Of a stretch of DNA of 64,000 nucleotides, positions 51,949-60,639 are shown one piece after another. Position numbers and translations under genes: made by a program. A model generated the notes under the pieces. It saw only the letters and a program-made list of their open reading frames with translations. It did no database searches and was not told the origin of the DNA. Source of the DNA: Streptomyces durmitorensis (lineage in GTDB: Bacteria > Actinomycetota > Actinomycetes > Streptomycetales > Streptomycetaceae); assembly GCF_023498005.1 (NCBI RefSeq), contig NZ_CP097289.1, positions 6,138,001 through 6,202,000 on the forward strand, written 5' to 3'. The number at the start of each line of letters is the position of its first letter. Position 1 is the first letter of the stretch.

Positions 51949-52809
51949 GTGCCGGAGGGGCACACCATTCACCGGCTGGCAGCCGACCACCGGGAGCGGT
52001 TCCAGGACTGCGGCCCCCTGAGGGTCACCAGCCCCCAGGGCAAGTTCTCCGACAGCGCGGCCCTGCTCGACGGCCAGGAGATGGACACCGCCGAGGCCCA
52101 CGGCAAGCACCTCTTCCTGGGCTTCGCCGACACCGGCTGGATCCACATCCACCTGGGCCTCTTCGGCAAGGTCAACTTCGGCACCGCGGCCGCCGCGAAC
52201 CCGCCCACGGACACCGTCCGCCTCCGCCTGGCCACCAAGGACGCGTACGTGGACCTGCGGGGCCCCACGACCTGCGCCCTCATCACGGACGAGGAGAAGC
52301 AGGCGATACACGAGCGGCTCGGCCCGGATCCCCTGCGCCCGCAGGACGACCCTGCCCCCGCCTACGCCCGCATCACCCGCAGCCGCACCACCATCGCCGC
52401 CCTCCTCATGGACCAGAAGGTCATCGCGGGCGTCGGCAACGTCTACCGCGCCGAGGTCCTCTTCCGGCACCGCATCGACCCGTACACCCCGGGCAAGGAC
52501 ATCCGCCCCGCCCAGTGGACGGCGATCTGGGACGACCTGGTCGCCCTGATGCGCGAGGGCGTGCGCCTCAACCGCATCGACACCGTCAGGCCCGAGCACA
52601 CGCCGGAGGCGATGGGCCGCCCGCCGCGCGTGGACGACCACGGGGGCGAGGTGTACGTGTACCGCAGGGCCACCATGCCCTGCCACATCTGTGGCGGCGA
52701 GATCCGCACCGCCGATCTCGCCGCCCGCAATCTCTTCTGGTGCCCGAAGTGCCAGCGCCCCGCCCGTTCCCGCCGCAAGGCCGAGGCCCCGCTGCCCCGA
52801 CCCGCCTGA
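51949..52809 (+). CDS. nei: Fpg/Nei-family DNA glycosylase
   Basis: 286 aa. N-terminal PEGHTIHRLA with catalytic Pro2-Glu3 (after Met removal), the GVGNVYRAEVLFRHRIDPYT H2TH region and a C-terminal zinc finger with CHICGG and CPKC. It removes oxidised pyrimidines and nicks abasic sites in base-excision repair. GTG start with GGAGGG upstream. Confidence 0.93.
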   Translation: MPEGHTIHRLAADHRERFQDCGPLRVTSPQGKFSDSAALLDGQEMDTAEAHGKHLFLGFADTGWIHIHLGLFGKVNFGTAAAANPPTDTVRLRLATKDAYVDLRGPTTCALITDEEKQAIHERLGPDPLRPQDDPAPAYARITRSRTTIAALLMDQKVIAGVGNVYRAEVLFRHRIDPYTPGKDIRPAQWTAIWDDLVALMREGVRLNRIDTVRPEHTPEAMGRPPRVDDHGGEVYVYRRATMPCHICGGEIRTADLAARNLFWCPKCQRPARSRRKAEAPLPRPA

Positions 52810-52818
52810 AGCCCCCGG

Positions 52819-54048
52819 CTAGAACCCGTGCGGCAGCCACGGCGCGACGTCAGAGCCGAAGGCCAGCGTCGCCTCGGCCAGCGCGCCGGGACGCAGTTCC
52901 CGTACTCGGCCCGCGGCCGCCAGTGACGTCAGGGACACACCGCCGAGGTAGGCCGAGCCCAAGTCCCGTACGGACAGGGCGAGATCGGCGTCGTCCTCGG
53001 TGCGCTCGCAGGTCGCGCCCTTCAGGTCGCCCTTGAGCCGCCAACGGCCCGCGTTCCAGGGGCAGAAGGCGTCCTCGACCTCCAGCACCAGGTTCACCGG
53101 GGCCCGGTAGGTGCGTGCCTCCAGCGCGGCGCCCACCTCCACCAGACGTACGTGCAGCGCGTCCTTCACCTGGACCCGGCAGCGCCGCACGTCCGAGACG
53201 AGCTGGAGGATCGCGTCGTCCATCGGACGGCTGTGCGCGTCGATCACCGACGTCAGGTCGATGCCGAAGAGGAACTGCCACAGCGCCGCGTTCGCCGCCG
53301 GGTCGAGGGCCTCCAGGTCGCGCAGCTTGACCGTGCCCTTGGGGCCGGCCGCGTCCCAGTCCGGCTTCACGCTGTAGCGCGCGTACCCGACGAGCTCCCC
53401 GTCGCGCTCGGCGACCACGCACTGCAGCGGTGACGCGCCGTGCCGCTCGCTCTCCGGGTCGAGCAGGCCGAGCCGCTCCCAGCCGGGCTGCCTGGCCAGC
53501 ATCCCCGGGCGCTCGATCACCCGCCGTGCGTACAGCGCCTCGCACGCCGCGTGGACGTCGGCGGGCTTGGCGTACCGAAGACGTACGTCATCGGTGCCGG
53601 CCGGGACCGACAGGCGTACGCGTGTCGTGTCGATCTCGGCCTTCAGCTGCTGCGTGGCCGCGCCGTACCCGAACCGTCCGTAGATGGCGGGCTCGGAGGC
53701 CGTGAGCACGGCCAGAGACTCGCCCTTCGCGCGTACGTCGTCCAGCTGGCGCCGCATCATCGACGTCAGGATGCCCCGCCGCCGGTGCGTCGCCGCGACG
53801 CTGACCATCGTCACACCGGCCGCGTCCACCAGGGAGCCGCCCGGCACGCAGAGGCGGAAGCTGAAGGCTCCCGTCGTGCCGACGCAGGTCCCGCCCTCCC
53901 AGGTGCCGAAGAAGCGGTCGAACTCGGTCAGCGCGTTCCAGAGCTCGCTCTCCTCCTCGGCCTCGGCGACGCCACCGAAGGCGAGCTCAAGGGTTCCGTA
54001 GTACTCGTCCCAGTCTTCCTGGCGCAACTCCCGCAATTCCGTCGTCAT
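52819..54048 (-). CDS. Eis-like GNAT N-acetyltransferase with SCP2-like tail
   Basis: 409 aa. N-terminal GNAT fold (GSLVDAAGVTMVSVAATHRR, then RGILTSMMRRQLDDVRAKGE), a second GNAT-like domain and a C-terminal sterol-carrier-like domain, ending PWLPHGF. This three-domain build is that of Mycobacterium Eis, which acetylates many amines including aminoglycosides; the natural substrate here is unknown. The C-terminal Phe carboxylate, catalytic in Eis, is preserved. Confidence 0.9.
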   Translation of the reverse strand: MTTELRELRQEDWDEYYGTLELAFGGVAEAEEESELWNALTEFDRFFGTWEGGTCVGTTGAFSFRLCVPGGSLVDAAGVTMVSVAATHRRRGILTSMMRRQLDDVRAKGESLAVLTASEPAIYGRFGYGAATQQLKAEIDTTRVRLSVPAGTDDVRLRYAKPADVHAACEALYARRVIERPGMLARQPGWERLGLLDPESERHGASPLQCVVAERDGELVGYARYSVKPDWDAAGPKGTVKLRDLEALDPAANAALWQFLFGIDLTSVIDAHSRPMDDAILQLVSDVRRCRVQVKDALHVRLVEVGAALEARTYRAPVNLVLEVEDAFCPWNAGRWRLKGDLKGATCERTEDDADLALSVRDLGSAYLGGVSLTSLAAAGRVRELRPGALAEATLAFGSDVAPWLPHGF

Positions 54049-54177
54049 ATGCCATGCCTACCAGGGTGAAGCGGACGGAGCGACAGGATTTACGCGCGCT
54101 GACGGCATGCCTCTGATGGGGGACAACGGGCACCTCCCGTGCGAAGTGCCTGGCACGGTGGATAGGGTCCGGGAGCA

Positions 54178-55338
54178 ATGGCAGGCAGGCGAGCGGAAGC
54201 CGAGACGTTTACAGCCCGGATGAAGAAGCGGATCCACCGGGCTCGCATAGGGCTGCGCAAATCCGGGGTGGACTACTTCAGAGGCGACGGTTCGGACTGG
54301 ATCGCGCTCGCGGGCCTGCTCGTCACCATCCCGGTGATCACCTTCTGCACCATCGTCAACAACGTGTGGTTCGCGCCCTCCGCGCTCGTCCTGCCCATCG
54401 TGGCCGGCGGCCTGCTCCTTCGGCCCTCCAGCCTGCTCGGCCTGTACGCGACGGCCGCCGCCGCGCTCATCGTGGAGTCCGTCCAGCTCGGCCCGTACAC
54501 GCAAGGGACCTCGCGGGTCACGCCCGGCGTGGTCCTCGTCGTCGCGGCCTGCGGCTTCTTCGGTCTCGTCATCGCGCAGTTCCGCAGCCGGGTCGGCGTG
54601 CCGTGGCGCGGTGGCGGGACGATGCTCTTCGACCTGCGCGAACGTATCCGCGTGCAGAGCAAGCTGCCGAAGCTGCCCCGGGGCTGGCACCGCGAGATGG
54701 CCCTGCGGCCCGCGGGCGGCCAGTCCTTCTCGGGCGACTTCGTGGTCGCGGCCCGCACGAACGGCGGCCGCACCCTGGAGGTCGTCCTCACGGACGTCTC
54801 GGGCAAGGGCATGGACGCGGGCTCCCGCGCCCTGCTCCTGTCGGGCGCCTTCGGCGGCCTGCTGGGCTCGCTCCCGCCGCACGCGTTCCTGACCGCCGCC
54901 AACGGCTACCTCCTGCGCCAGGACTGGGACGAGGGCTTCGCGACCTCCATCCACCTGGTCCTGGACCTGGAGACCGGTGACTACGAACTCTTCACGGCGG
55001 GCCACCCGCCGGGCCTCCAGCTCAGCGCGGGCAGCGGCCACTGGGAGGAGAAGGCCGCGGAGGGACCGCTCCTGGGTGTGTACGACGGGGCGCAGTTCGA
55101 CCCGGTGAAGGGCTCCCTGCGCCCCGGCGACGTACTGATGCTGTTCACCGACGGCCTCGTGGAGACCTCCGACCGCGACATCAGCGAGGGCATCGACCGC
55201 CTCACCGGGGAAGCCGACCGCTATGTGGCGGGCGGCTTCCACGGCGCGGCGTGGCACCTGATCGAGGCGGTCGCGAAGGACGTCAACGACGACCGGGCGC
55301 TGCTGCTGATCTGCCGGGAGCCGTCAGCGGGCGCCTGA
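54178..55338 (+). CDS. SpoIIE-type PP2C protein phosphatase, membrane
   Basis: 386 aa. Three or four membrane segments near residues 40-130 (SDWIALAGLLVTIPVITFCT), then a PP2C-SpoIIE phosphatase domain: FSGDFVVAARTNGGRTLEVV, TDVSGKGMDAGSRALLLSGA, FTAGHPPGLQL and LFTDGLVETSD. The four metal-binding acidic residues appear present. In actinobacteria these phosphatases usually act on anti-sigma antagonists. The ATG is preceded by a GGGAGCA site. It overlaps the antiporter gene tail to tail by 15 bp. Confidence 0.92.
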   Translation: MAGRRAEAETFTARMKKRIHRARIGLRKSGVDYFRGDGSDWIALAGLLVTIPVITFCTIVNNVWFAPSALVLPIVAGGLLLRPSSLLGLYATAAAALIVESVQLGPYTQGTSRVTPGVVLVVAACGFFGLVIAQFRSRVGVPWRGGGTMLFDLRERIRVQSKLPKLPRGWHREMALRPAGGQSFSGDFVVAARTNGGRTLEVVLTDVSGKGMDAGSRALLLSGAFGGLLGSLPPHAFLTAANGYLLRQDWDEGFATSIHLVLDLETGDYELFTAGHPPGLQLSAGSGHWEEKAAEGPLLGVYDGAQFDPVKGSLRPGDVLMLFTDGLVETSDRDISEGIDRLTGEADRYVAGGFHGAAWHLIEAVAKDVNDDRALLLICREPSAGA

Positions 55339-56532
55339 CATCTCGGGCTCCGGCTCCGGCACGGGATCGCGCTTGCCCGGCAGGATCCGGGCCAGCCACT
55401 GGGACCGTCCCGCCGCGAGCGGTCCGAGCACCGCGAGCAGCAGCACGTACCCCGCGATGAAGGGGGACAGACGTTCGTCGAGGCCCGCGGTGGCCGCCAT
55501 CGTCGCCAGGATCAGGGCGAACTCGCCGCGCGCGAGCAGGGTGGTGGAGATGTTCGCCGCGGGTCCTGCCCCGAAGCCGTAGATGCGCGCCGCACCGAGT
55601 CCCGCGAGGACGTTCATGAGCAGCGTCACGGCCACGGCCGCGAGCACAGGCCAGAGGACGACGGGCAGGTCGCCGGGGTCGATCGAGAGCCCGAACGCGA
55701 AGAAGAAGATCGCCCCGAACGCGTCCCGCAGGGGGTGCACGAGCTTGCGGACGCGCTCGCCGGACGCCGTGCTGCCGACCATCAGGCCGACCATGAACGC
55801 GCCGATCGCGTCCGCGACCCCGAACCACTCGGAGACCCCGGCCACGAAGACCGCCGCCCCGAGGAAGGAGATGACGAGCAGCTCGTCGTCCCGGGTGTCC
55901 ATGAGCCGCCCGACGACCTTGGTGCCGAAGCGCGCCACGAGGGCGAGCAGCAGCAGGAAGCCGAAGGCCTTGCCGCCGTCCATGACGGCCGCCGCGAGGC
56001 TGTCGGCGCCGGACAGGACGGGTTGCAGCGCCGCCAGATAGAGCGCCAGGAAGATGTCCTCGACGACGATGATGCCGAGGATCGGTTTCGTCTCGGGATT
56101 GCCCAGGCGTCCGGTGTCGACGAGCACCTTCGTGACGATCGCCGACGAGGAGATGCCGAGCACCCCGGCGAGGACCAGCGCCTCGGAGGTGCCCCAGCCG
56201 AGGGCGAATCCGAAGCCCAGGCCCGCGCCGACGTTCAGCGCGAGATACGTCCCTCCGGCGAGGGCCATCTTGCGGCCGCCCGTCTTGAGGTCGTCCATGT
56301 GGAACTCGAGGCCGAGGTAGAAGAGCAGGAGCACCAGGCCGAGCGCCGAGAGCATCTCCAGGTCGTGGGGGTCGGAGAGCAGGACCACGCCGGGAGTGTG
56401 CGGGCCGAGGAGGATCCCGGCCAGGATGAAGAGCGGAATGGTGGGGAGTCCGATGCGGCCGCCCACGCGGGCGAGCACGGCGGCGGCGAGAAAGGCGCCG
56501 CCCATGGCTATCAGGGTGTCTGCGTGTCCGAT
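55324..56532 (-). CDS. Kef-type cation:proton antiporter, probable ATC start
   Basis: About 402 aa with 12-13 membrane helices, CPA2 Na/H-exchanger family: ARVGGRIGLPTIPLFILAGI, LALVLLLFYLGLEFHMDDLK and GISSSAIVTKVLVDTG. It exchanges K+ or Na+ for H+. No TrkA domain. The first ATG is at 56505 but has no ribosome site. Nine codons upstream an ATC follows a perfect AGGAGG (56539-56544) by six bases, giving IGHADTLIA before MGGAFLAA. I extend the gene to the ATC; if it is not used the gene starts at 56505. Confidence 0.85.
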   Translation of the reverse strand: MGHADTLIAMGGAFLAAAVLARVGGRIGLPTIPLFILAGILLGPHTPGVVLLSDPHDLEMLSALGLVLLLFYLGLEFHMDDLKTGGRKMALAGGTYLALNVGAGLGFGFALGWGTSEALVLAGVLGISSSAIVTKVLVDTGRLGNPETKPILGIIVVEDIFLALYLAALQPVLSGADSLAAAVMDGGKAFGFLLLLALVARFGTKVVGRLMDTRDDELLVISFLGAAVFVAGVSEWFGVADAIGAFMVGLMVGSTASGERVRKLVHPLRDAFGAIFFFAFGLSIDPGDLPVVLWPVLAAVAVTLLMNVLAGLGAARIYGFGAGPAANISTTLLARGEFALILATMAATAGLDERLSPFIAGYVLLLAVLGPLAAGRSQWLARILPGKRDPVPEPEPEMSGAR

Positions 56533-56538
56533 GCCGTT

Positions 56539-56544
56539 CCTCCT
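56539..56544 (-). promoter_or_regulatory. Ideal Shine-Dalgarno placed for an ATC start
   Basis: AGGAGG on the minus strand, six bases before ATC at 56532-56530 and 33 bases before the first ATG. No ATG, GTG or TTG occurs in frame near it. This is the main evidence for the non-canonical start. Confidence 0.65.
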
Positions 56545-56763
56545 GGTGATCCGAGACGCACACTCCGCACGTTATTGGCAAAGGGAGCGTCAAGAACGCG
56601 TCAATAGTTAGCTTACCAAAGGATTTACGCGGCAACTGTGTAGGGCGTACATCCGCTCCCTGCGGGGGCTATCCCCACCCCCGATTCGCCAGGGGACCTC
56701 ATGGTTCGCAGACCCCCGGAATCCGTACGTTCGAGGCATCACCTACGGAAGGCGGAGAGAGCC

Positions 56764-57621
56764 ATGGGGCTGCGGCGCAAGAAGCGATCCGAGGCGGACG
56801 CGCAGGGCGAGCGGAGCGGGGCCGCGATGCCTCCCCTGCCCCCCATGCCCGGCGGGGCGCCCCGCGGCGCCGACTGGGCCGTCGAACTGCACGGCGTACG
56901 CCGCAAGTACGGCAAGGGCTCCGGCGCGGTGCACGCGCTCAGCGGCATCGACCTCGCCCTCGAACGCGGCAGCTTCACCGCGGTCATGGGTCCCTCGGGC
57001 TCCGGCAAGTCCACCTTCCTGCAGTGCGCCGCCGGACTCGACCGGCCGAGCCAGGGCACGGTGCACCTGGGCGGCACGGAGATCACCTCCATGAGCGAGA
57101 ACAAGCTGACCGCCCTGCGCCGCACCCGCCTCGGCTTCGTCTTCCAGGCCTTCAACCTGCTGCCCTCGCTGACCGTCGAGCAGAACGTGGTCCTGCCGAT
57201 GCGCCTCGCGGGCCACCGCCCCGACCGCCGCAGGGCCGCCGACATCCTCAGCCGCGTCGGCCTCGGCGCCGACAAGCACAAGCGCCGCCCCGGCGAGCTC
57301 TCCGGCGGCCAGCAGCAGCGCGTCGCGATCGCCCGCGCCCTGGTCACGAACCCGGACGTGATCTTCGCCGACGAGCCGACCGGCGCCCTGGACACCACCA
57401 CGGCCTCCGAGATCCTCGGCCTGCTCCGCTCGGCCGTCGACGGCATGGGCGCCACAGTCGTCATGGTCACCCACGACCCGGCGGCCGCGGCCTACGCCGA
57501 CCGGGTCCTCTTCCTCGCGGACGGCGCGATCGTGGACCGCCTTGAGCGTGCCTCTGCCGAGCAGATCGCGAGGCGTATGACGACGCTGACGGCTCCTGCG
57601 CGCGTGGCTGCCGCGGCTTGA
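56764..57621 (+). CDS. ABC transporter ATP-binding protein (MacB/LolD type)
   Basis: 285 aa. Walker [12 protein letters not shown], signature [15 protein letters not shown], Walker [13 protein letters not shown] and the switch His in VTHDP. A 50-residue charged and Pro-rich leader precedes the domain. It pairs with the FtsX-type permease 79 bp downstream. Such pairs export lipids, peptides or drugs or regulate cell-wall hydrolases. Start at the ATG with GGAGAG. Confidence 0.92.
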   Translation: MGLRRKKRSEADAQGERSGAAMPPLPPMPGGAPRGADWAVELHGVRRKYGKGSGAVHALSGIDLALERGSFTAVMGPSGSGKSTFLQCAAGLDRPSQGTVHLGGTEITSMSENKLTALRRTRLGFVFQAFNLLPSLTVEQNVVLPMRLAGHRPDRRRAADILSRVGLGADKHKRRPGELSGGQQQRVAIARALVTNPDVIFADEPTGALDTTTASEILGLLRSAVDGMGATVVMVTHDPAAAAYADRVLFLADGAIVDRLERASAEQIARRMTTLTAPARVAAAA

Positions 57622-57624
57622 GTA

Positions 57625-57690
57625 CACCTGCGGGCCGGATGTGGCTGGTCGCGCAGTTCCCCGCGCCCCTTCGGGGGCGCCCCAAACTCC
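57625..57690. repeat. Intergenic repeat GTGGCTGGTCGCGCAGTTCC type
   Basis: GTGGCTGGTCGCGCAGTTCC followed by CCGCGCCCCTTCGGGG, which I recognise from memory as one of the commonest Streptomyces intergenic repeats. It sits inside the ABC operon between the ATPase and permease genes. CGCGCCCCTTCGGGGGCGCC can form a small hairpin and may lower read-through. Confidence 0.7.
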
Positions 57691-57700
57691 GGAGAAGTTC

Positions 57701-60166
57701 ATGCCCAACGGCCTCGCCCGCGCCGCCATCCGCTTCAAACCCTCCGCCTTCGTGGGTACGTTCGTCGCGCTGATGATGGCCGCGATGATCGTGTCCGCGT
57801 GCGGCATCCTCCTGGAGACGGGGGCGCGCGCATCGGTGCCGCCCACCCGCTACGCCGACGCCCCCGTGGTGGCCGCCGCCGACCAGCGGGCCCACTTCGT
57901 CGCGGGCAGCGGAGACAGCCGTTCCGAGTCGGCCACGCCACTGCCCGACCGGGCCCGCATCGACAACTCCCTGGTGAAGAAGGCGGGTTCGGTGCCCGGC
58001 GCGCGCACCGCCGTCGCGGACGTCACCTTCCCCGTGCAGTCCGGCGGCAGGAGCGTCACCGCGCACGGCTGGGGCTCCACGTCCTTCACCGGCGAGAAGC
58101 TGACCGCGGGCCGCGCCCCGCAGCCCGGCGAGGTCGTCCTGGCCGCGCCCGGCGCCTCCGTGGGCGAGCGCACCACGCTGACCACGGCGGACGGACCGCG
58201 CGACTTCCGGGTCTCCGGAACCGTCCGGGCCGCCGACGGCGCCCCCACGGCCTGGCTCGCCGACTCCGACGCCGTACGCCTCTCCGGCCACCCCGGCCGC
58301 ATCGACGCCATCGCCGTCCTGCCCAAGGACGGCGTCACGGACGACGCCCTCAAGTCCCAGGTGGCCCGCGCCCTCGGCACCAAGGCCGACGTCCACACCG
58401 GCGACGACCGCAGCGAGGCCGAGGGCTCCGAGGTCGCCTACGCCCAGGAGATGCTCACCGGCATCGGCGGCTCCTTCGGAGGCATCGCCACCATGGTCGC
58501 CATGTTCACCGCGGCGGGCACGGTGGCGCTCTCCGTCGGACAGCGGGCCCGTGAGTACGCGCTGCTGCGGGCCATCGGCACCACGCCCCGCCAGATCCGC
58601 CGCACCATCGCCACCGAGGCCCTGCTCGTGGCACCCCTCGCGGGAGCGGTCGGCGTACTGCCCGGAATCGCCCTGGCCGGCTGGTGGTTCGGGCAGCTGA
58701 AGGAGAAGGGCGCGATCCCCGGGGGCCTCGACCTCTCGGTCTCCTTCATCCCCCTCGTCTCGGCCGTCGGCGCCGCGGTGCTCACCGCGCTGCTCGCCGG
58801 CTACGCGGCGGCCCGCCGCCCCTCCCGCATCAGGCCGGGCCAGGCGCTGAGCGAGTCCTCGGTGGAACGCCTGCGCTTCGGCTGGATCCGTACGCCGCTG
58901 GGCATCGCGGCGGCCGTCGGCGGCTGCGTCTTCGCCGGGGTCGCCTCCTCCCTGACGGGCGACGACGCGGCCAACGCGGCGCTCGGCATCGTCATGCTGT
59001 TCATGCTCGCCGTGGCCCTGCTCGGCCCACTGGTCGCCCGCGGCTGCGCGGCCCTGTTCGGACTTCCGCTGCGCGGGGCGGGCGCTTCGGCCTCGCTCGC
59101 GGCGGCCAACTCCCGTACGAACGCGCGCCGTCTGGCCTCGGCGATCACCCCGATCGTCCTCGCCATGGCGTTCTCGTCGACCCTCGTCTTCATGCACACC
59201 AGCGAGGACCGGGTGGCGGCCGACCAGCAGCGCGAGGGCATCACGGCGGACCACATCGTCTCCGCCTCAGGGGCCGGAGTGACCTCCGACGGGGTGACGA
59301 AGGCGGCGCGGGCCCCGGGAGTCACCTCGGCCGTCGGCCTCCTCAAGACCTCCGTCCTGGTGCCGGTGGGCTCGGGCGGCGACCGCTGGCTGGAGTCGGC
59401 GTCGACGCAGGGCCTGACGGGCTCGTCCCGTGACCTGGCCAAGGTCCAGGACCTGGACGTCAAGGCGGGCACGATGGCCTCGCTCGGCAAGGGCGAGATC
59501 GCCGTCGACGCGAAGCTCGCGGACTCCGCGCACGTGAGGACGGGCGAGCGCATGACGCTGCGCATGCCCGACGGCACGAAGGCGTCACCGAAGGTGGTGG
59601 CGACGTACGGCAGGGGCCTTGGCCTCTCCCAGGTCACGCTCCCCTCAACGGACTTGAAGCACCACGTGACGTCGTCCTTCTCCTCGGAGATCTGGACGAA
59701 GGGAGCGGCCCCGGCGGCCCTCACCTCCCTGGGCACGCTCCAGGACCGCGAGGGCTACGCCACCGCCCAGTCCACGGACCGCCAGGTCAACGCCTGGGCG
59801 AACGCGGTGATGGCGGCGGTACTCGGAGGATTCGCGGCGATCGCCGCGGCCAACACCCTGGTGATGACGGTCCTGGACCGCCGCCGGGAGCTCGGCACAC
59901 TGCGCCTGATCGGCTCCACCCGGCGTCAGGTGATGCGGATGGTGCGGTGGGAGGCGCTCCTGGTCGCCGGCGCGGGCATCGTGATCGGCTCGGCGATCGC
60001 GCTGGCGACGCTGGTCCCCATGATGAACGGCCTGACGGGGGAGTCCCCGTACATCCCGCCACTCCTGTACGGCTCCTTCGCGGCCGCAGCCCTGGCCCTG
60101 GGCCTGGCGGCAACGGCCTTGCCGGCGAGGGCGGCGCTGAGGGAATCCAGCCCGTCCGGCGCCTGA
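57701..60166 (+). CDS. FtsX/MacB-type ABC transporter permease
   Basis: About 821 aa with two FtsX domains. N-terminal helix (FVGTFVALMMAAMIVSACGI), an extracellular domain, three helices (about 255-385), a middle helix group (about 405-500), a second outer domain and a last helix group (about 690-815) with VMTVLDRRRELGTLRLIGST. Partner of the ATPase just upstream. The last codons (ESSPSGA and the stop) are encoded by a half copy of the palindromic repeat at 60148-60169. ATG with GGAGAAG. Confidence 0.92.
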   Translation: MPNGLARAAIRFKPSAFVGTFVALMMAAMIVSACGILLETGARASVPPTRYADAPVVAAADQRAHFVAGSGDSRSESATPLPDRARIDNSLVKKAGSVPGARTAVADVTFPVQSGGRSVTAHGWGSTSFTGEKLTAGRAPQPGEVVLAAPGASVGERTTLTTADGPRDFRVSGTVRAADGAPTAWLADSDAVRLSGHPGRIDAIAVLPKDGVTDDALKSQVARALGTKADVHTGDDRSEAEGSEVAYAQEMLTGIGGSFGGIATMVAMFTAAGTVALSVGQRAREYALLRAIGTTPRQIRRTIATEALLVAPLAGAVGVLPGIALAGWWFGQLKEKGAIPGGLDLSVSFIPLVSAVGAAVLTALLAGYAAARRPSRIRPGQALSESSVERLRFGWIRTPLGIAAAVGGCVFAGVASSLTGDDAANAALGIVMLFMLAVALLGPLVARGCAALFGLPLRGAGASASLAAANSRTNARRLASAITPIVLAMAFSSTLVFMHTSEDRVAADQQREGITADHIVSASGAGVTSDGVTKAARAPGVTSAVGLLKTSVLVPVGSGGDRWLESASTQGLTGSSRDLAKVQDLDVKAGTMASLGKGEIAVDAKLADSAHVRTGERMTLRMPDGTKASPKVVATYGRGLGLSQVTLPSTDLKHHVTSSFSSEIWTKGAAPAALTSLGTLQDREGYATAQSTDRQVNAWANAVMAAVLGGFAAIAAANTLVMTVLDRRRELGTLRLIGSTRRQVMRMVRWEALLVAGAGIVIGSAIALATLVPMMNGLTGESPYIPPLLYGSFAAAALALGLAATALPARAALRESSPSGA

Positions 60167-60169
60167 GGA
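60148..60169. repeat. Half copy of the palindromic repeat at a gene end
   Basis: CAGCCCGTCCGGCGCCTGAG at 60148-60167 equals one arm of the repeats at 22581 and 51858 apart from single-base changes. It supplies the permease stop codon (TGA at 60164-60166). The partner arm is missing. Confidence 0.8.
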
Positions 60170-60180
60170 AGAATCCCCGC

Positions 60181-60630
60181 ATGAACTCCAGCCCCACCCT
60201 GTCCCTCGCCGAGGTAGAGGCAATAGCCCGCCAGGCCCACGCCACCCAGCAGGACAAAGCGGGCCGCCCCTACGCGGAGCACCTGCAAGCCGTGGCCGAG
60301 GGCGTCCGCGCCAGAAACGGCTCGGCGGAACAGATCGCCGCGGCCTGGCTCCACGACGCGATAGAGGACAACGCCCTCACCGAGGAGTGGCTGCGGGACG
60401 CCGCACTCACCCCACGTACGAAGGACATCGTCCGCGCCCTCACCAAGCACCCGGGCGAGCCCCCTCAGGCGTACGCCCGGCGCATCCTCGAAACCCCCGG
60501 CGCCCGCCTGGTGAAGGAGGCGGACCTGGCCCACAACGCGAATCCGGCCCGCCTAGCAGAGCTAGACGGGCCGACCCGCACTCGCCTCACGGCGAAGTAC
60601 ACCAACATGCGCGCCCTGTTGGGCCTGTGA
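60181..60630 (+). CDS. HD-domain phosphohydrolase (small RelA/SpoT-hydrolase-like)
   Basis: 149 aa. HD motif set: KAGRPYAEHLQAVAEGV, AAWLHDAIEDNALT (HD then ED) and KEADLAHNANPARL with a final Asp. Size and motifs resemble the small alarmone hydrolases (Mesh1-like) but the substrate is not proved. It begins 14 bp after the ABC permease, so the three genes may be one transcript. ATG with GAGGAAG upstream. Confidence 0.85.
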   Translation: MNSSPTLSLAEVEAIARQAHATQQDKAGRPYAEHLQAVAEGVRARNGSAEQIAAAWLHDAIEDNALTEEWLRDAALTPRTKDIVRALTKHPGEPPQAYARRILETPGARLVKEADLAHNANPARLAELDGPTRTRLTAKYTNMRALLGL

Positions 60631-60639
60631 ACCGAGCGG

